From contig CM077166.1 of NCBI GenBank assembly GCA_039583875.1, forward strand, positions 89,526,564-89,590,563: a stretch of 64,000 nt of DNA, in the 5' to 3' direction. The translations under genes and the position numbers were made by a program. Origin of the DNA: Platanthera guangdongensis (lineage: Eukaryota; Streptophyta; Magnoliopsida; Asparagales; Orchidaceae). Position 1 is the stretch's first letter; each line of letters begins with the position of its first letter. The notes under the pieces were generated by a model, which made no database searches, was not told where the DNA came from, and worked only from the letters and a program-made list of their open reading frames with translations. Shown here one piece after another: positions 32,756-44,679 of this stretch.

Positions 32756-34083
32756 CTATAACCGTCTTGCTTAAAGACGGGAAAAAGAAAAGTGCTCTTG
32801 GGAGACACCCCTTACTTATCTTTTAATTTTTATGAATTTTGTTTTATGAATTTTCACAAACTGTTTTTCTTTCCCCCCACCTACTTGACTTATAAACATT
32901 GGGGACAATGTTTATTTTTAAGTATGGGGGTGGATTCCTATTTTTTGTTTTTATTTAAAAATTTAAAAAAACTTTTTAAAATCTTAAAAATTACAAAATT
33001 TTGTTTTCTTTTTATTATCAAAAAAAATACAAAAGAAGAAAATAAAAAATATATATAATAAAACCCTGCTTAAATTTTTGTGACTTTTCAACAATTTATT
33101 TTGAGTTTCTTTATAAGAGTTTTTATAATTTTTGATTTTCTAAATCTTTTATTTCATCAAGGTTAGTTAAATTTAATTTTTAGGTGATTTGATTTTAAGA
33201 AATAAATATATGAAGTAAATTTGTTTAAAGAAATTTATTTAGTCTTTTTCTCTCAAATTTTAATTAGTTTCAATTTCATAGTGCTTTGTTTAATAATTTT
33301 TAGATTTTAATTATCTCCACTTTAAACTTTCAAATACTTAGGAAATTTTAATTTACTATAGTTGGTCTCCAACAATTTTAATTTATCCTAAATTTTTGCT
33401 AGCCTTTCCCTTGTTTTTAACTTTCTTGTTAGATCATATGTCATGGGGATAAGAGAATAAAATTCATTATCCTCTGGTACACATATTCAAAATTTTATTT
33501 TTGGTTAGATCATATGTCATGGGAATCAAGTATTTCTTGGTACACATATGCAACCCCCAAAAGAAGAGTAAGTGGATAAAATTCATTACTCCTAAGCAAT
33601 TTTGTTTGAAGAGAAAAAAAATAGAAACAAATATCAAAAAGAAAAAAATTATGTTGGGTGAGAGGATAAAATTCATCACCCCTAATCTAAGATCTCTTCA
33701 ATTACCTTTTTCCAAACCCAAAAACCAATATAATTGTTTTAGATTTAAATTAAAATTGTAAGAGAGCATAAGTAGTAGTTTGAATTTTCTTTGAAGTCTC
33801 TTTTTAGTGAAAAAAGTGTTTATAATTTTTAATCTAATTTTGTTTGCTAAATACATAATTTTGAGTTCTAATTATTTTATTAGAGAAAATTTTCCTAAAT
33901 ATTAAGTTATTCACATTTTTCTTTCATATTTTAGGACATAAAAGTTTTTTAATCCCTTAAGTTAATTTTTAACTTTCTTTTGATTTAATAAATTTTTAGT
34001 CTAATTAAAAAAATATTTTAATTTTTTATAAGTACTCTCATAGTTTTGCTCTGGAATAGCAAAGGCTTAAGTATGAGGGTATT
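32756..34083 (+). other. Unit 3 non-coding internal region
   Basis: Same layout as in unit 1: ATTGGGGACAATGT near 32900, A/T runs, three GATAAAATTCAT phrases near 33450-33680, G-rich tract before LTR 4. No gene. Confidence 0.7.
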
Positions 34084-34646
34084 TGATAAGTCTTTATTTA
34101 TAGTATTTTTTATATAGTTTTTATTTAATAAATAACTATGTTTATTTCTATTTTTTATTAATTTTTAAATTAATCCTTTGTTTTTCTTATTTCAGGTAAA
34201 TTTGGGCTGCCAATAGCAAATTGATGCTTACATGACTGACCAGGAGATGAAACAGAAGAATCCTTGAGAAATCACTTCTACACGCCCCTATCACGGGCGT
34301 TACCTTCAGGTCACGGGCGTGACATGTGGCCGTGACCCACAGAAGAGCCCAAAGAACGGGACACATCAGTTTAAAACTACACGCCCCTGGTCACGGGCGT
34401 GACCTATAGGTCACAAAAAATGTCGGATAGTCAAGTACACGCCCATGACCCAAAGGTCACGGGCATGACTCAGGGCGTGGCATGTGCGTTTCCAGCCAGT
34501 AAATCAGCCATTGCTACAGATTTTCGTTGCGCCAGATCTTGGCAGTTTCTCCTCCAACGTTCCCGGGCTTTCAAGACGGCGGTTCTGAGCTTGAGAAGCC
34601 CTATATCACGGGCGTGACCTAGGCCTGACCTTCCAGAAGTTTTTCT

Positions 34647-34653
34647 TATAAAT
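34647..34653 (+). promoter_or_regulatory. TATA box, unit A LTR 4
   Basis: TATAAAT, same position relative to the array end as in the other LTRs. Confidence 0.5.
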
Positions 34654-34860
34654 TCCAGATGAGTTCAAGAGCTGTGGGGGGGGGGGGTATCCAGGAGGCC
34701 AATCTAGGAGTAGTTTTAGCTCATTTATTTCCCTGTTTTGCTTTATTTTCTTTATGTAACTTTTGTCTTCATAGTTTAGTTTGCCTTTCATTGTGTTTAA
34801 TTCAATTACTCTCTTTTTAATAATCATGTTCTTGCCCTTCTATTTACGTAATTTCTTCAT

Positions 34861-36785
34861 AGTTAAAACTGGAATCCGGTCTCCTGTGGAGTTCGACCCT
34901 TGGGGAAGGGGTGACCGCGCACCTACTAACCTCAAGCGAACGATCTAGGCACAAGACTAGGAACACAAGGGACAGACCCAAGGTCTTAGCGTGGAGAACC
35001 CGCCGCATACCCGAAAGACTAACATACTCTTCCCCTCCCAAGCCAAGGGCTGAGCTAAGGCACCTTCGGAGGGCTCTCTTGGCCGACCGAAACATCTGAG
35101 GAGGATCTCAAGATACACTCCTTAACTAAGGGTGTCACCTCGGGTCTATGTAAAATGTTCTCCGCCCGTCTAACTATTGGCGCAAAACCACCCAGCAGCC
35201 CTACTCTATGGAGCCCGAATTGGGCTGCTAATAGAGGAACTCCGCTACTCTAAAAGGATGATAACGGGCCATCAGGGGCTTCCCGACATCTATACCTCGG
35301 GGCCCACACGGAGGGAGCGGTTCACGAACACACCGCTCGCCCAAGACAGGAGGAGTAAACTATATTCACAAAGCATCATAGATATGAAAAAATATTACAG
35401 GAATATAAATTCCATACTCGGCACGCAGGCCGGCAATATAAACAAAAAGGCCTTCGAGGGCCGGCACAAGCTTGGGCTTAAGCCCGCTACTCCCCGCCTG
35501 GTACTGCAGCACCTGTATGCCAACGTATCAACGAGCGGCGGCCAACTAGTCATCGGTCGGCCAACATAAGCGGACCAAACATATTACGCACACCCCCTTT
35601 TTTGGGGCTATGGTGCGCGTTCCCTGCAAGCGGCTAATAAACAACTTCCTCAGAGTCTTCTCCGGGAACCCCAGAACATCACCAATCTGGCTCATACGCC
35701 TGGATGGGCTTCACACAGCATGCCTAAACCCGTACTCACGCTTCCAGGTACTAATGCAACTAACTGCGGGGACGTACACGTCAACCCGTCGGGAAGCTCC
35801 CTTCCCCCCACCCGTTGGTGGAGAGCGACTTCCGTGCAAATATGTAAACTGAATGCTTCACCTGCCCAAGTTGAAACATCATTACCCTTGTCGCGTGCTT
35901 GGCGGCGGGGACGGGAGAGGAGCTCCGAGTCGATCCTACTGCATACGGCCGCGTCGGTGGTCGATCTCCACTCCAGGCCGAGCCTCGCTCCAGGCCGAGC
36001 CTTGCTCCAGGCCAAGCCTCCCTCCAGGTCGTGCCTCGCTCCAGGCCGAGCCCCGCTCCAGGCCGGGAGAAAGAGAGGATCGGCCTGGGTGTGGTTGCTG
36101 CTCCAGGTCGGGAAGAAGAGAGGGTCGGCCGGGTTGGGGTTGCTTCAGGGCGGGAAAAAGAAGGAGAGGGGCGGCCGGGCTGCTGCCTTGCCGACAACGG
36201 AAGAGAGAGGGAATGGGGCGGCCGGGCTGCTGCTTCACTGGCAACGGGAGAGAGAGAGAGAGGAAGGGGCGGTCGTGCCCTAGCCTCGCCGGTGATGGGA
36301 GAGAGAGAGAGAGGAAGGGGCGGTCGTGCCCTAGCTTCGCCGGCGACGGGAGAGAGAGAGATAGAGAGAGGAAGGGGCGGCCGTGCCCTAGCTTCGCCGG
36401 TGACGAGAGAGAGAGAGAGGAAGGGGCGGCCGGGCTGTTGCTTCGCCGGTGACGGGAGAGAGAGAGAGAGGAAGGGGCGGCTGTTCCCTAGCTTCGCCGG
36501 CGACGGGAGAGAGAGAGAGAGAGTAAGGGGGCGGTGGGGCTCGGCTTTGCCGGCGACAGGAGAGAGGGGTCAATGGAGGCCATGCCCTAGCCCCCCCCCA
36601 AGGAATCCCGATGCCCTACCTTTTTTTTCTTCTTCCCTGCTGCCCCTGCTTCTTATTTTTCTTCTTTTTTTTATCCCCCCCCCCCCGCTGGAACCCGTCC
36701 CCCTGCTCAAAAATCCCCCCTCCCCTTTATCCTCTATCCCCTATCTCATATATGTATAATATATTATATATATTAGAATATAATA

Positions 36786-36827
<42 letters not shown>

Positions 36828-36976
36828 AATATCTAAACTTGTGCGCATAAAACTTCCGCACGCACGCAGGAGAACCCGTACCTCCCCAAACGGGGTCGCA
36901 CCATCTCGTCGCCCACAACACGCCCCTAGGCTGATTCTTGGGGAGGGTCCCACTCGCCCGGCTACGGGGTTGTACA
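34861..36976 (-). repeat. LTR of the nested gene-less element (3' copy)
   Basis: Contains a CCAGGCCGAGCC-type array near 35960-36070, a series of about seven ~60-bp units with GGGAGAGAGAGAG and GGAAGGGGCGG (36170-36560), a C-run and a (TA)n tract (36770-36822). Open frames over this stretch, up to 286 codons, are low-complexity and differ between the two LTRs. Confidence 0.85.
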
Positions 36977-37270
36977 CAATCCTCGCTCTTTTCGAGCTTG
37001 GAACAAGCTCAGAAAGAATCATCCAACCCAATGTATCCGGCGAGTGGGAGCCGACCCAAAAAAATTTTGAGAGAAACTTGAATCTGCGCTTGGAGCATCA
37101 ATCTCTCCATGACCTTTCTGAACCTTTTGAATCACTCAATACCCTTTGGTTCACTTCTATCGAATTGCCCTTATACAAATACTTACAACAAGTATACAAT
37201 TTCTCGTGATATCGTGAAACATCAAAGCCACCTATTTGTATCTCATTGTGCATACGGAGCTAATCCTTTC
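36977..37270 (-). other. Interior edge of the nested gene-less element
   Basis: No gene. On the minus strand the bases next to the LTR, AAAAGAGCGAGGATTG, are purine-rich and may be the polypurine tract. Confidence 0.4.
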
Positions 37271-38110
37271 CGCCCATGTGTGCCTACAGCCTTCCAGCTA
37301 ATGAGAGCCTGACAGCGGGTCCACCCGGGGCCGAGCAGCACTCGGGGTCCCTTACCCCACAGGTGTGCATTCAGCCCTGCCAGCTAGTAGGAGCCTGACA
37401 GCGAGTCTACCCGGGGCCGAGCATCACTCGGGGTCCTGCAAAATATCCAAACTCTCTTTCCAAACTCAAAACTCTCTCCCTTACCCCCTAGGTGTGCTTA
37501 CAGCCCTGCCAGCTAGTGGGAGCCTGACAGCGAGTCTACCCGGGGCCGAGCATCACTCGGGGTCCTGCAAAATGTCCAAACTCTCTTTCCAAACTCCAAA
37601 CTCTCTCCCTTACCCCCCAGGTGTGCCTACAGCCCTGCCAGCTAGTGGGAGCCTGACAGCGAGTCTACCCGGGGCTGAGCATCACTCGGGGTCCTGCAAA
37701 ATATCCAAACTCTCTTTCCAAACTCCAAACTCTCTCCCTTACCCCCCAGGTGTGCCTACAGCCCTGCCAGCTAATGAGAGCCTGACAGTGAATCTACCCG
37801 GCGTCCACTACTGCCGCCATCGAGTGACTTCCAGCCCTGCCAGCTAGGTGAGAGCCTGACAGCGGGATCTGCTCGAGGCCCACGGATGACACCGAGTGAC
37901 TTCCAGCCCTGCCAGCTAGGTGAGAGCCTGACAGCGAGACCTGCTCGGGGTCCAAAACTACCACCATCGAGTGACTTCCAGCCCTGCCAGCTAGGTGAGA
38001 GCCTGACAGCGGGATCTGCTCGAGGCCCACGGATGACACCGAGTGACTTCCAGCCCTGCCAGCTAGGTGAGAGCCTGACAGCGGGATCTGCTCGGGGTCC
38101 AAAACTACCC
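37271..38110. repeat. Nine-fold repeat with a conserved 33-bp core
   Basis: The core CAGCCCTGCCAGCTAG followed by TG/GTGAGAGCCTGACAGC occurs nine times. The first units are 129 bp apart and include TCCAAACTCTC filler. The last four are 72-75 bp apart with GGATCTGCTCG filler. All spacings checked are multiples of three, which leaves both strands open, but no known protein repeat is recognised. Confidence 0.8.
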
Positions 38111-38240
38111 GACTTGACTTTGCTCGAGATGGAGACATCCTATTTACTTAAGAGGTGCTGGAGAGTTAATTACACCGATGCTTTTACAAATGGAGGACGC
38201 ATTCTATTCCTAAGAGAGATGATCTGGAAGTCGTCAAATC

Positions 38241-38722
38241 GGGAAGCTGGCGTCCAAGTCTGTTCCTGATAATTCCTCCAATCGGAAGAGAGATGCAATC
38301 GGGGGGACATAGGCCGACGTGCTAGGGGGGAGCTGATCTCGGTCGTCAGTGCAGAGGCTCGATCTTACAATAGCGCTTAGAGTCCCGAGGCATCATCCCA
38401 TCATCCGAACTAGGCTATTTAAAAGAAACGGGTTGCACGTTTCGTATCCTGATCCAATGACAAAGATCACTTTCAGCCATGTCACTTTCGATTGCTTGGA
38501 GAGATCGGCCCTTTATCAAATCTGGGAGGTTAGCGTCTAGGCTCGTTCCTGATAATTCCTCTAGTCGGAGGAGAGGTACGATCGGGAGGACATAGGACGG
38601 CGTGCAAGGGGGGAGCTGATCTCGGCCGTTAGTGCAGAGGCTCGGTCTTACAATAGCGCTTAAAGTCCCGTGGCACCGTCCCATCGTCCGAACTAGGCTA
38701 TTTAAAAGGAACGAGTTGGACG
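38241..38722. repeat. Direct repeat pair of about 190 bp
   Basis: About 38241-38430 and 38527-38722 share TTCCTGATAATTCCTC, GGGGGGAGCTGATCTCGG, CTTACAATAGCGCTTA and CCGAACTAGGCTATTTAAAA. The copies differ at many bases. Not coding. Confidence 0.75.
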
Positions 38723-39160
38723 CTTGGCTTCCGGAGTCGATCGCGAGGCTAACCCGTGAAGCCCTCATAAGCTCGAGGCGAATCGGTAATAAAGAGAAAA
38801 CTTGACCGCTACTGAATTACAAGGAAGAGATAACATATTACCGCTAGGGAGGGAACCCTTTCTGGTCACCCCGGCTCCTAATACCTCTCAGCTGCTCTCT
38901 TACTTGATCTTGAAGATAATAACCTCCAGGTTTCTCGTTGATGTAAAAAGTGGGGATACATGGGTTTTCATAGGTAGAAGCGCTTCAAATAGGTGCAAAT
39001 CTTACTCCAAATGCTATGGGATTCAAACAACAGCTATGGGAGGGGACAACTCTGAGTATGAGGACCATACACACAAAGTGTCAATGCATGACCGTGGTCG
39101 CCACCTGGTTCCACTTCTATAGCCATGATGTTCGCCTGAGTTCTTCTGTGCTAGTCACTC
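38723..39160 (-). other. Interior of the nested gene-less element next to its 5' LTR
   Basis: No gene found on either strand; on the minus strand this would be the leader. Confidence 0.4.
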
Positions 39161-39178
39161 TCCACGCTCACCGCACCA
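39161..39178 (-). other. Probable primer-binding site of the nested element
   Basis: The minus strand reads TGGTGCGGTGAGCGTGGA, three bases inside the LTR edge at 39182. The first 11 bases match a tRNA-His-type site at 10 positions; the rest does not match, so this is tentative. Confidence 0.45.
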
Positions 39179-39181
39179 AAA

Positions 39182-41076
39182 TGTTGAAACCATAATCCAG
39201 TCTCCTGTGGAGTTCGACCGTTGGGGAAGGGGTGACCGCGCACCTACTACCCTCAAGCGAACGATCTAGGAACAAGGCTAGGAACACAAGGGACAGACCC
39301 AAGGTCTCAGCGTGGAGGACCCGCCGCATACCCGAAAGACTAACAACTCTTCCCCTCCCTAGCCAAGGGCTGAGCTAAGGCACCTTCGGAGGGCTCTCTT
39401 GGCCTACCGGAACATCTGAGGAGGATCTCAAGATACACTCCTTAACTAAAGGTGTCACCTCGGGTCTATGTAAAATGTTCCCCGCCCGTCTAACTATTGG
39501 CGCAAAACCGCCCAGCAGCACTACTCTACGCAGCCCCAATTGGGCCGCTAATAGCGGTACTCCGCTACTCTGAAAGGATGACAAAGGGCCATCAAGGGCT
39601 TCCCGGCATCTATACCTCGGGGACCACACGGGGGGAGCGGTTCACGAACACACTGCTCGCCCAAGATAGGAGGAGTAAACTATATTCACAGAGCATCACA
39701 GATATGAAAAAATATTATAGGAATATAAATTCTATACTCGGCACGCAGGCCGGCAATATAAAAAAAAAGGCCTTTGAGGGTCGGCACAAGCTTGGGCTTA
39801 AGCCCGCTACTCCCCGCCTGGTACTGCAACACCTGTACGCCAACGTCTCGACGAGCGGCGGCTAACTAGTCATCGGTCGGCCAACATAAGCAGACCAAAC
39901 ATATTGCGCACACCCCCTTATTTGGGGCTATGGTGCGCGTTCCCTGCAAGCGGCTAATAAACAACTTCCTCAGAGTCTTCTCCGCGAACCCCAGAACATC
40001 ACCAATCCGGCTCACACGTCGGGATGGGCTTCACACAGCATGCCTAAACCCGTACTCACGCTTTCGGGTACTAATACAACTAACTGCGGGGACGTACACG
40101 TCAACCCGTCGGGAAGCTCCCTTCCCCACACCCGTTGGTGGAGAGGGACTTCCATGCAAATATGTAAACTGAAGGCTTCACCTGCCCACGTTGAAACATC
40201 GTTACCCTTGTCACGTGCTTGGCGGCGGGGACGGGAGAGGAGCTCTGAGTCGATCCTACTGCATACGGCCGCGTCGGTGGTCAATCTCCACTCCAGGCCG
40301 AGCCTCGCTCCAGGACGAGCCTCGCTCCAAGACGAGCCTTGCTCCAGGCCGAGCCCCGCTCTAGGCCGGGAGAAAGAGAGGATCGGCCGGGGTGTGGTTG
40401 CTGCTCCAGGTCGGGAAGAAGATAGGGCCGGTCGGGTTGGGGTTGCTTCAGGCCGGGAAAAAGAAGGAGAGGGGCGGCCGGGCTGCTGCCTTTCCGGCGA
40501 TGGAATAGAGCGGGAATGGGGCGGCCGGGCTGCTGCTTCGCCGGCCACGGGAGAGAGAGAGAGAGAGAGGAAGGGTCGGCCATACCCTAGCCCCGCCGGT
40601 GACGGGAGAGAGAGAGGAAGGGGCGGTCGTGCCCTAGCTTCACCGGCGATGGGAGAGAGAGAGAGAGGAAGGGGCGGCCATGCCCTAGCTTCGTCGGCGA
40701 CGGGAGAGAGGGAGAGGAAGGGGCGGCCGGGCTGCTGCTTCGCCCGCGACGGGAGAGACAGAGGAAGGGGCGGTCATGCCCTAGCCTCGCCGGCGACGGG
40801 AGAGAGAGAGAGTGGAAGGGGGCGGTGGGGCTCGGCTTTACCGGTGACGGGAGAGAGGGGGGAATGGCGAACGTGCCCTAGCCTCCCGAAGGAATCCCGA
40901 TGCCATCCCTTTTTTTTCTTCTTCCCTGCTGCCCCTGCTTCTTATTTTTCTTCTTTTTTTATCCCCCCCCCCCCCCCGCTGGAACCCGTCCCCCTGCTCA
41001 AAAATCCCCCCTCCCCTTTATCCTCTATCCCCTATCTCATATATGTATAATATATTATATATATTAGAATATAATA

Positions 41077-41145
<69 letters not shown>

Positions 41146-41295
41146 CAAATTCTAAACTTGTGCGCATAAAACTTCCGCACGCTCGCACGAGAACCAGCAC
41201 CTCCCCAAACGGGGTCGCACCAACTCGTCGCCCACAACACGCCCCTAGGCTGATTCTTGGGGAGGGTCCCACTGGCCCGGCTATGGGGTTGTACA
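39182..41295 (-). repeat. LTR of the nested gene-less element (5' copy)
   Basis: 2114 bp. Same parts as the left copy: GA-rich unit array 40445-40860, C-run near 40965, (TA)n tract 41083-41140. The TA tract is about twice as long here as in the left copy. Confidence 0.85.
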
Positions 41296-42012
41296 TTCAT
41301 CATGCTTAGTAGCTAAACTTCTTTTTGGACTTGATCACGATGAATCTTGGAATAAAATAAGTTTCTCAACTTTATTAAAAATTTCAGGTCATTTACTTTA
41401 CTCACTAACAATTTATCTTTGATTTATATTATATCGAATTCATATTGCGCGGATATGTTCTTTGATCTAAGATCCGTATCCAAAATGACCGAGAGGTTGC
41501 GGATACGAGGAGATCACTCAAAGATAAAAGGAGTTGCATGCACTTCTCAAGAGAGGATGAAATAAATCTTCCGAATTGTAGTCAAATCCAATAGAGTGAT
41601 TCACCGCCTAAAGCAAGCTTAGGGGTTTTGACTGGCCGAGAGGTCTTAATCGATCAACCTAAGGTTAGTCAAAAGCATCATCTCGAGAGAGACGCTTTTT
41701 ACTTAAGGAACCTCCACGGTCGGGTGAGCAATTTTAGAGTCTTGCGTACTTTATGTTCATAATGGAGGTTTATGTTAGTCTAAGGGGATTCTAGATCAAG
41801 TGCTATATTTTATTTTGTTTTCTAGCTGTAGTTCAAATTCACTCATTTCTATTATTTAGATAAAATAATATCAATTTGCGTGAGTAGAAGTACTCAACAG
41901 GCCTCGAGTCTAATATGACATTTACAATACTATATTTCGATAGGTACACTTGCCTATTTTGAGATTATAGTTTGGATATATTTTTAAAACAATATATTCC
42001 ACATCAAGTTTT

Positions 42013-42030
42013 TGTCGCCGCTGCCGGGGA
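42013..42030 (+). other. Primer-binding site, unit 4
   Basis: TGTCGCCGCTGCCGGGGA, tRNA-Asp type with two mismatches. Confidence 0.65.
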
Positions 42031-42170
42031 TTCTTTTTGTTGATATTTAGAAAACGCAAATTTTATTACTTTTATCATTCTCTTTCTCTACCCTAATTCT
42101 CCTTTTGATTTTCTTTTTTATTCACTTCCATTAGGTAAATGTTGTTTTATTTTCTTTTTACATTAAAAAA

Positions 42171-43315
42171 CTGTTATCTCAATTGACCGCTAAAATTGCA
42201 GGCTTCAAAATCAATTAGATATTTTGGAAGCCGCAAAACAACGCCAAAGTGTTTGTTATTATTGTGGTTGTTCTTATCAAAGTGAGTATTGTTATCTTTA
42301 TAATTATAATTCACAGCTACCTTATGAAAATAAAATTGAATATAGTTATGAAAATAACTATTCTCACTTTTATGATAATTCTTTTTTCCGATTTTCATGA
42401 AAATAAATTTTCTAATTCCTTTAATTTCCATGAAAATAATTTTTTTAATTTAAACGAGAATTCTTATTTTGATTTAAATAATTTTTCTTCTACCTCGGAT
42501 GTTTGTTTTCCTTGTTCGCAAGATCAACCAGAAAACTTTCCGAGTTATGAGAACAATTATTTGGATCCTAATTTTTGTTCTTCTGTTAGCACACCATAAT
42601 CGCTTTCTTCTAATTTTGGGGACTTTACGCAATTCATTGTTGATCCTCCCAAAAATTTAGAGGAAATTATTTCTTGTTCTAATGATTCTTCACCCCCTCC
42701 AAATAGTTCCCCTAGTATGGAACATGAATCTTCATGTTCACCCTTGGTGACTTATTCGGAAGAGGAGGAAGAATTATTATATCAAGAATATTTTAAAGTT
42801 ATGTGCACACCGGGTGAGATAGAAGAAAAACATGTTTCTTCTATTATTTCTCCTGATTTTCATTCTCCTCATAAATTTTCAACCTCCACTTATGAATTTT
42901 TAGAAATTGAAATTCATGAAACTATAGTGCCCAGTAATTTTTTTTAGATAACAACTTTATTTTAGAAAATACACAACCTATACCAAATCATATTACTTCA
43001 CAAGAACCTCCTCCTTGCGAAGATTTTTTTGACGCGCTTAATTTTGAGTTTTCTTTAACAAATCAATTTCATGAAGATGATGAGCCGTTGCAATAACACG
43101 TCGTCAACGATCCATTTTCCTCTTGTCTACAAAAATTCACATCGACTCAGGTATGTATAGGTGATGTGAATTTACATTTTCAAGTCAAATGTTCAAAAAA
43201 GGACAAACAAGAAGCAAGCGGAGGAGTCGCTGGGCGAGCGTCTTCGGCGTATTCACCCAAGCGTGAATTAAGGGAGTTGCCCCTTCATCTTCAATATTAT
43301 TTTCCATTCTCCTAA
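42171..43315 (+). pseudogene. Unit 4 copy of ORF-A
   Basis: The start codon is lost (CTG at 42171). A one-base deletion near 42199 and further indels near 42389 and 42945 break the frame, which ends at TAA 43313-43315. The knuckle reads CYYCGCSYQSEYC: its His is Tyr. Longest open part 42717-42947. Confidence 0.7.
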
Positions 43316-43588
43316 CAAAAACCGTCTACCTTAAAGACGAGAAAAAGGAAAGCGCTCTTGGGAGACATCCCTTGCTTAACTTTTAATTTTTATGAATTTT
43401 TTTTCTAAATTTTCACAAACTGTTTTTCTTTTCCCCCCTCCTACTTGACTTATAAACCTTGGGGACAATGTTTATTTTTAAGTATGGGGTGGATTCCTAT
43501 TTTTTGTTTTTATTTAAAAATTCAAAAGAAAAATCTTTTTAAAATCCTAAAAATTACAAAATTTATTTTCTTTTTTTTATAAAATAAT

Positions 43589-43658
<70 letters not shown>

Positions 43659-44679
43659 AACCCCTGCTTAAATTTTTGTGACTTTTCATCAATTTATTTT
43701 GAGTTTCTTTATAAGAATTTTTATAATTTTTGATTTTTTTTAATCTTTTATTTCATCAAAATTAGTTAAATTTAATTTTTAGGTGATTTGATTTTAAGAA
43801 ATATATTTATGAAGTACATTTGTTTAGAGAAATTTATTTAGTCTTTTTCTCTCAAATTCTAATTATTTTGAATTTCATAGTGCTTAGTTTAACAATTTTT
43901 AGATTTTAATTATCTCCACTTTAAACTTTAAGATTCTTAGGAAATTTTAATTTACTATAGTTGGTCTCCAACAATTTTAATCTAATCTAAATTTTTGATA
44001 GCCTTTCCCTTGTTTTTAACTTTCTTGTTAGATCATATGTCATGGGGATAAGAGGATAAAATTCATTATCCCATGGTACACATGCAAAATTTTATTTTTG
44101 GTTAGATCATATGTCATGGGAATCAAGTATTCCTTAGTGCACATATGCAACCCCCAAAAGAGAAGTAAGAGGATAAAATTCATTACTCCTAAGCAATTTT
44201 GTTTGAAGAGAAACAAAACAGAAAAAAATATCAAAAAGAAAAAATTGTGTGGGGTGAGAGGATAAAATTCAACACCTCTAATCTAAGATCTCTTTAATTA
44301 CCTTTTTTCAAACACAAAAACCAATATAATTGCTTTAGATTTAAATTAAAATTGTAAGAGAGCATAAGTAATAGTTTGAATTTTCCTTGAAGTCTCTTTT
44401 TAGTGGAAAAAGTGTTTATAATTTTTAATATAATTTTGTTTGCTAAATACTTAATTTTGAGTTCTAATTATTTTATTTGAGAAAAGTTTCCTAAATATTT
44501 AGCTCTTCACATTTTACTTTCATATTTTAGAACTTAAAATTTTTTGAATCCCTTAAGTTAATTTTTAACTTTCTTTTGATTTAATAAATTTTTAGTTTAA
44601 TTAAAAAATTATTTTAATTTCTTATAAGTACTCTTATAGTTTTGCTCTGCAATAGTAAAAGCTTAAGTATGGGGGTATT
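43316..44679 (+). other. Unit 4 non-coding internal region
   Basis: Same layout as the other units plus a (TA)n microsatellite at about 43594-43654. No gene. Confidence 0.7.

Larger units (their letters stand above)
34861..41295 (-). mobile_element. Gene-less LTR element (LARD-like) nested in unit A LTR 4
   Basis: LTRs of 2116 bp (34861-36976) and 2114 bp (39182-41295) are flanked by the duplication TTCAT (34856-34860, 41296-41300). The intact plus-strand LTR edges are TGTTGAAAC and GGGTTGTACA; the left copy starts AGTTAAAAC (TG mutated). On the minus strand the sequence after 39182 reads TTTTGGTGCGGTGAGC. This resembles primer sites for tRNA-His in its first 11 bases, so the element is placed on the minus strand. 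The 2.2-kb interior has no gag or pol, only repeats, so it must rely on enzymes from elsewhere. Confidence 0.85.
34084..42006 (+). repeat. Unit A LTR 4, split by a nested element
   Basis: Pieces 34084-34860 and 41301-42006 join at the TTCAT duplication of the nested element. This LTR lacks about 160 bp of the palindrome array (junction at about 34538, CAGATCTTGG) and a further ~50 bp near 34418. LTR 5 shares the 160-bp deletion; LTRs 1-3 do not. Confidence 0.85.

Noticed and set aside
35899..36759. Long open frames over the GA-rich part of the gene-less element LTR (also 40040-41050)
   Set aside because: Low-complexity translation of GGGAGAGAGAG repeats; length and ends differ between the two LTR copies.
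37365..38269. Repeat protein encoded by the nine-fold repeat
   Set aside because: Both strands are open because unit lengths are multiples of three; no known repeat family and no start or context for a gene.
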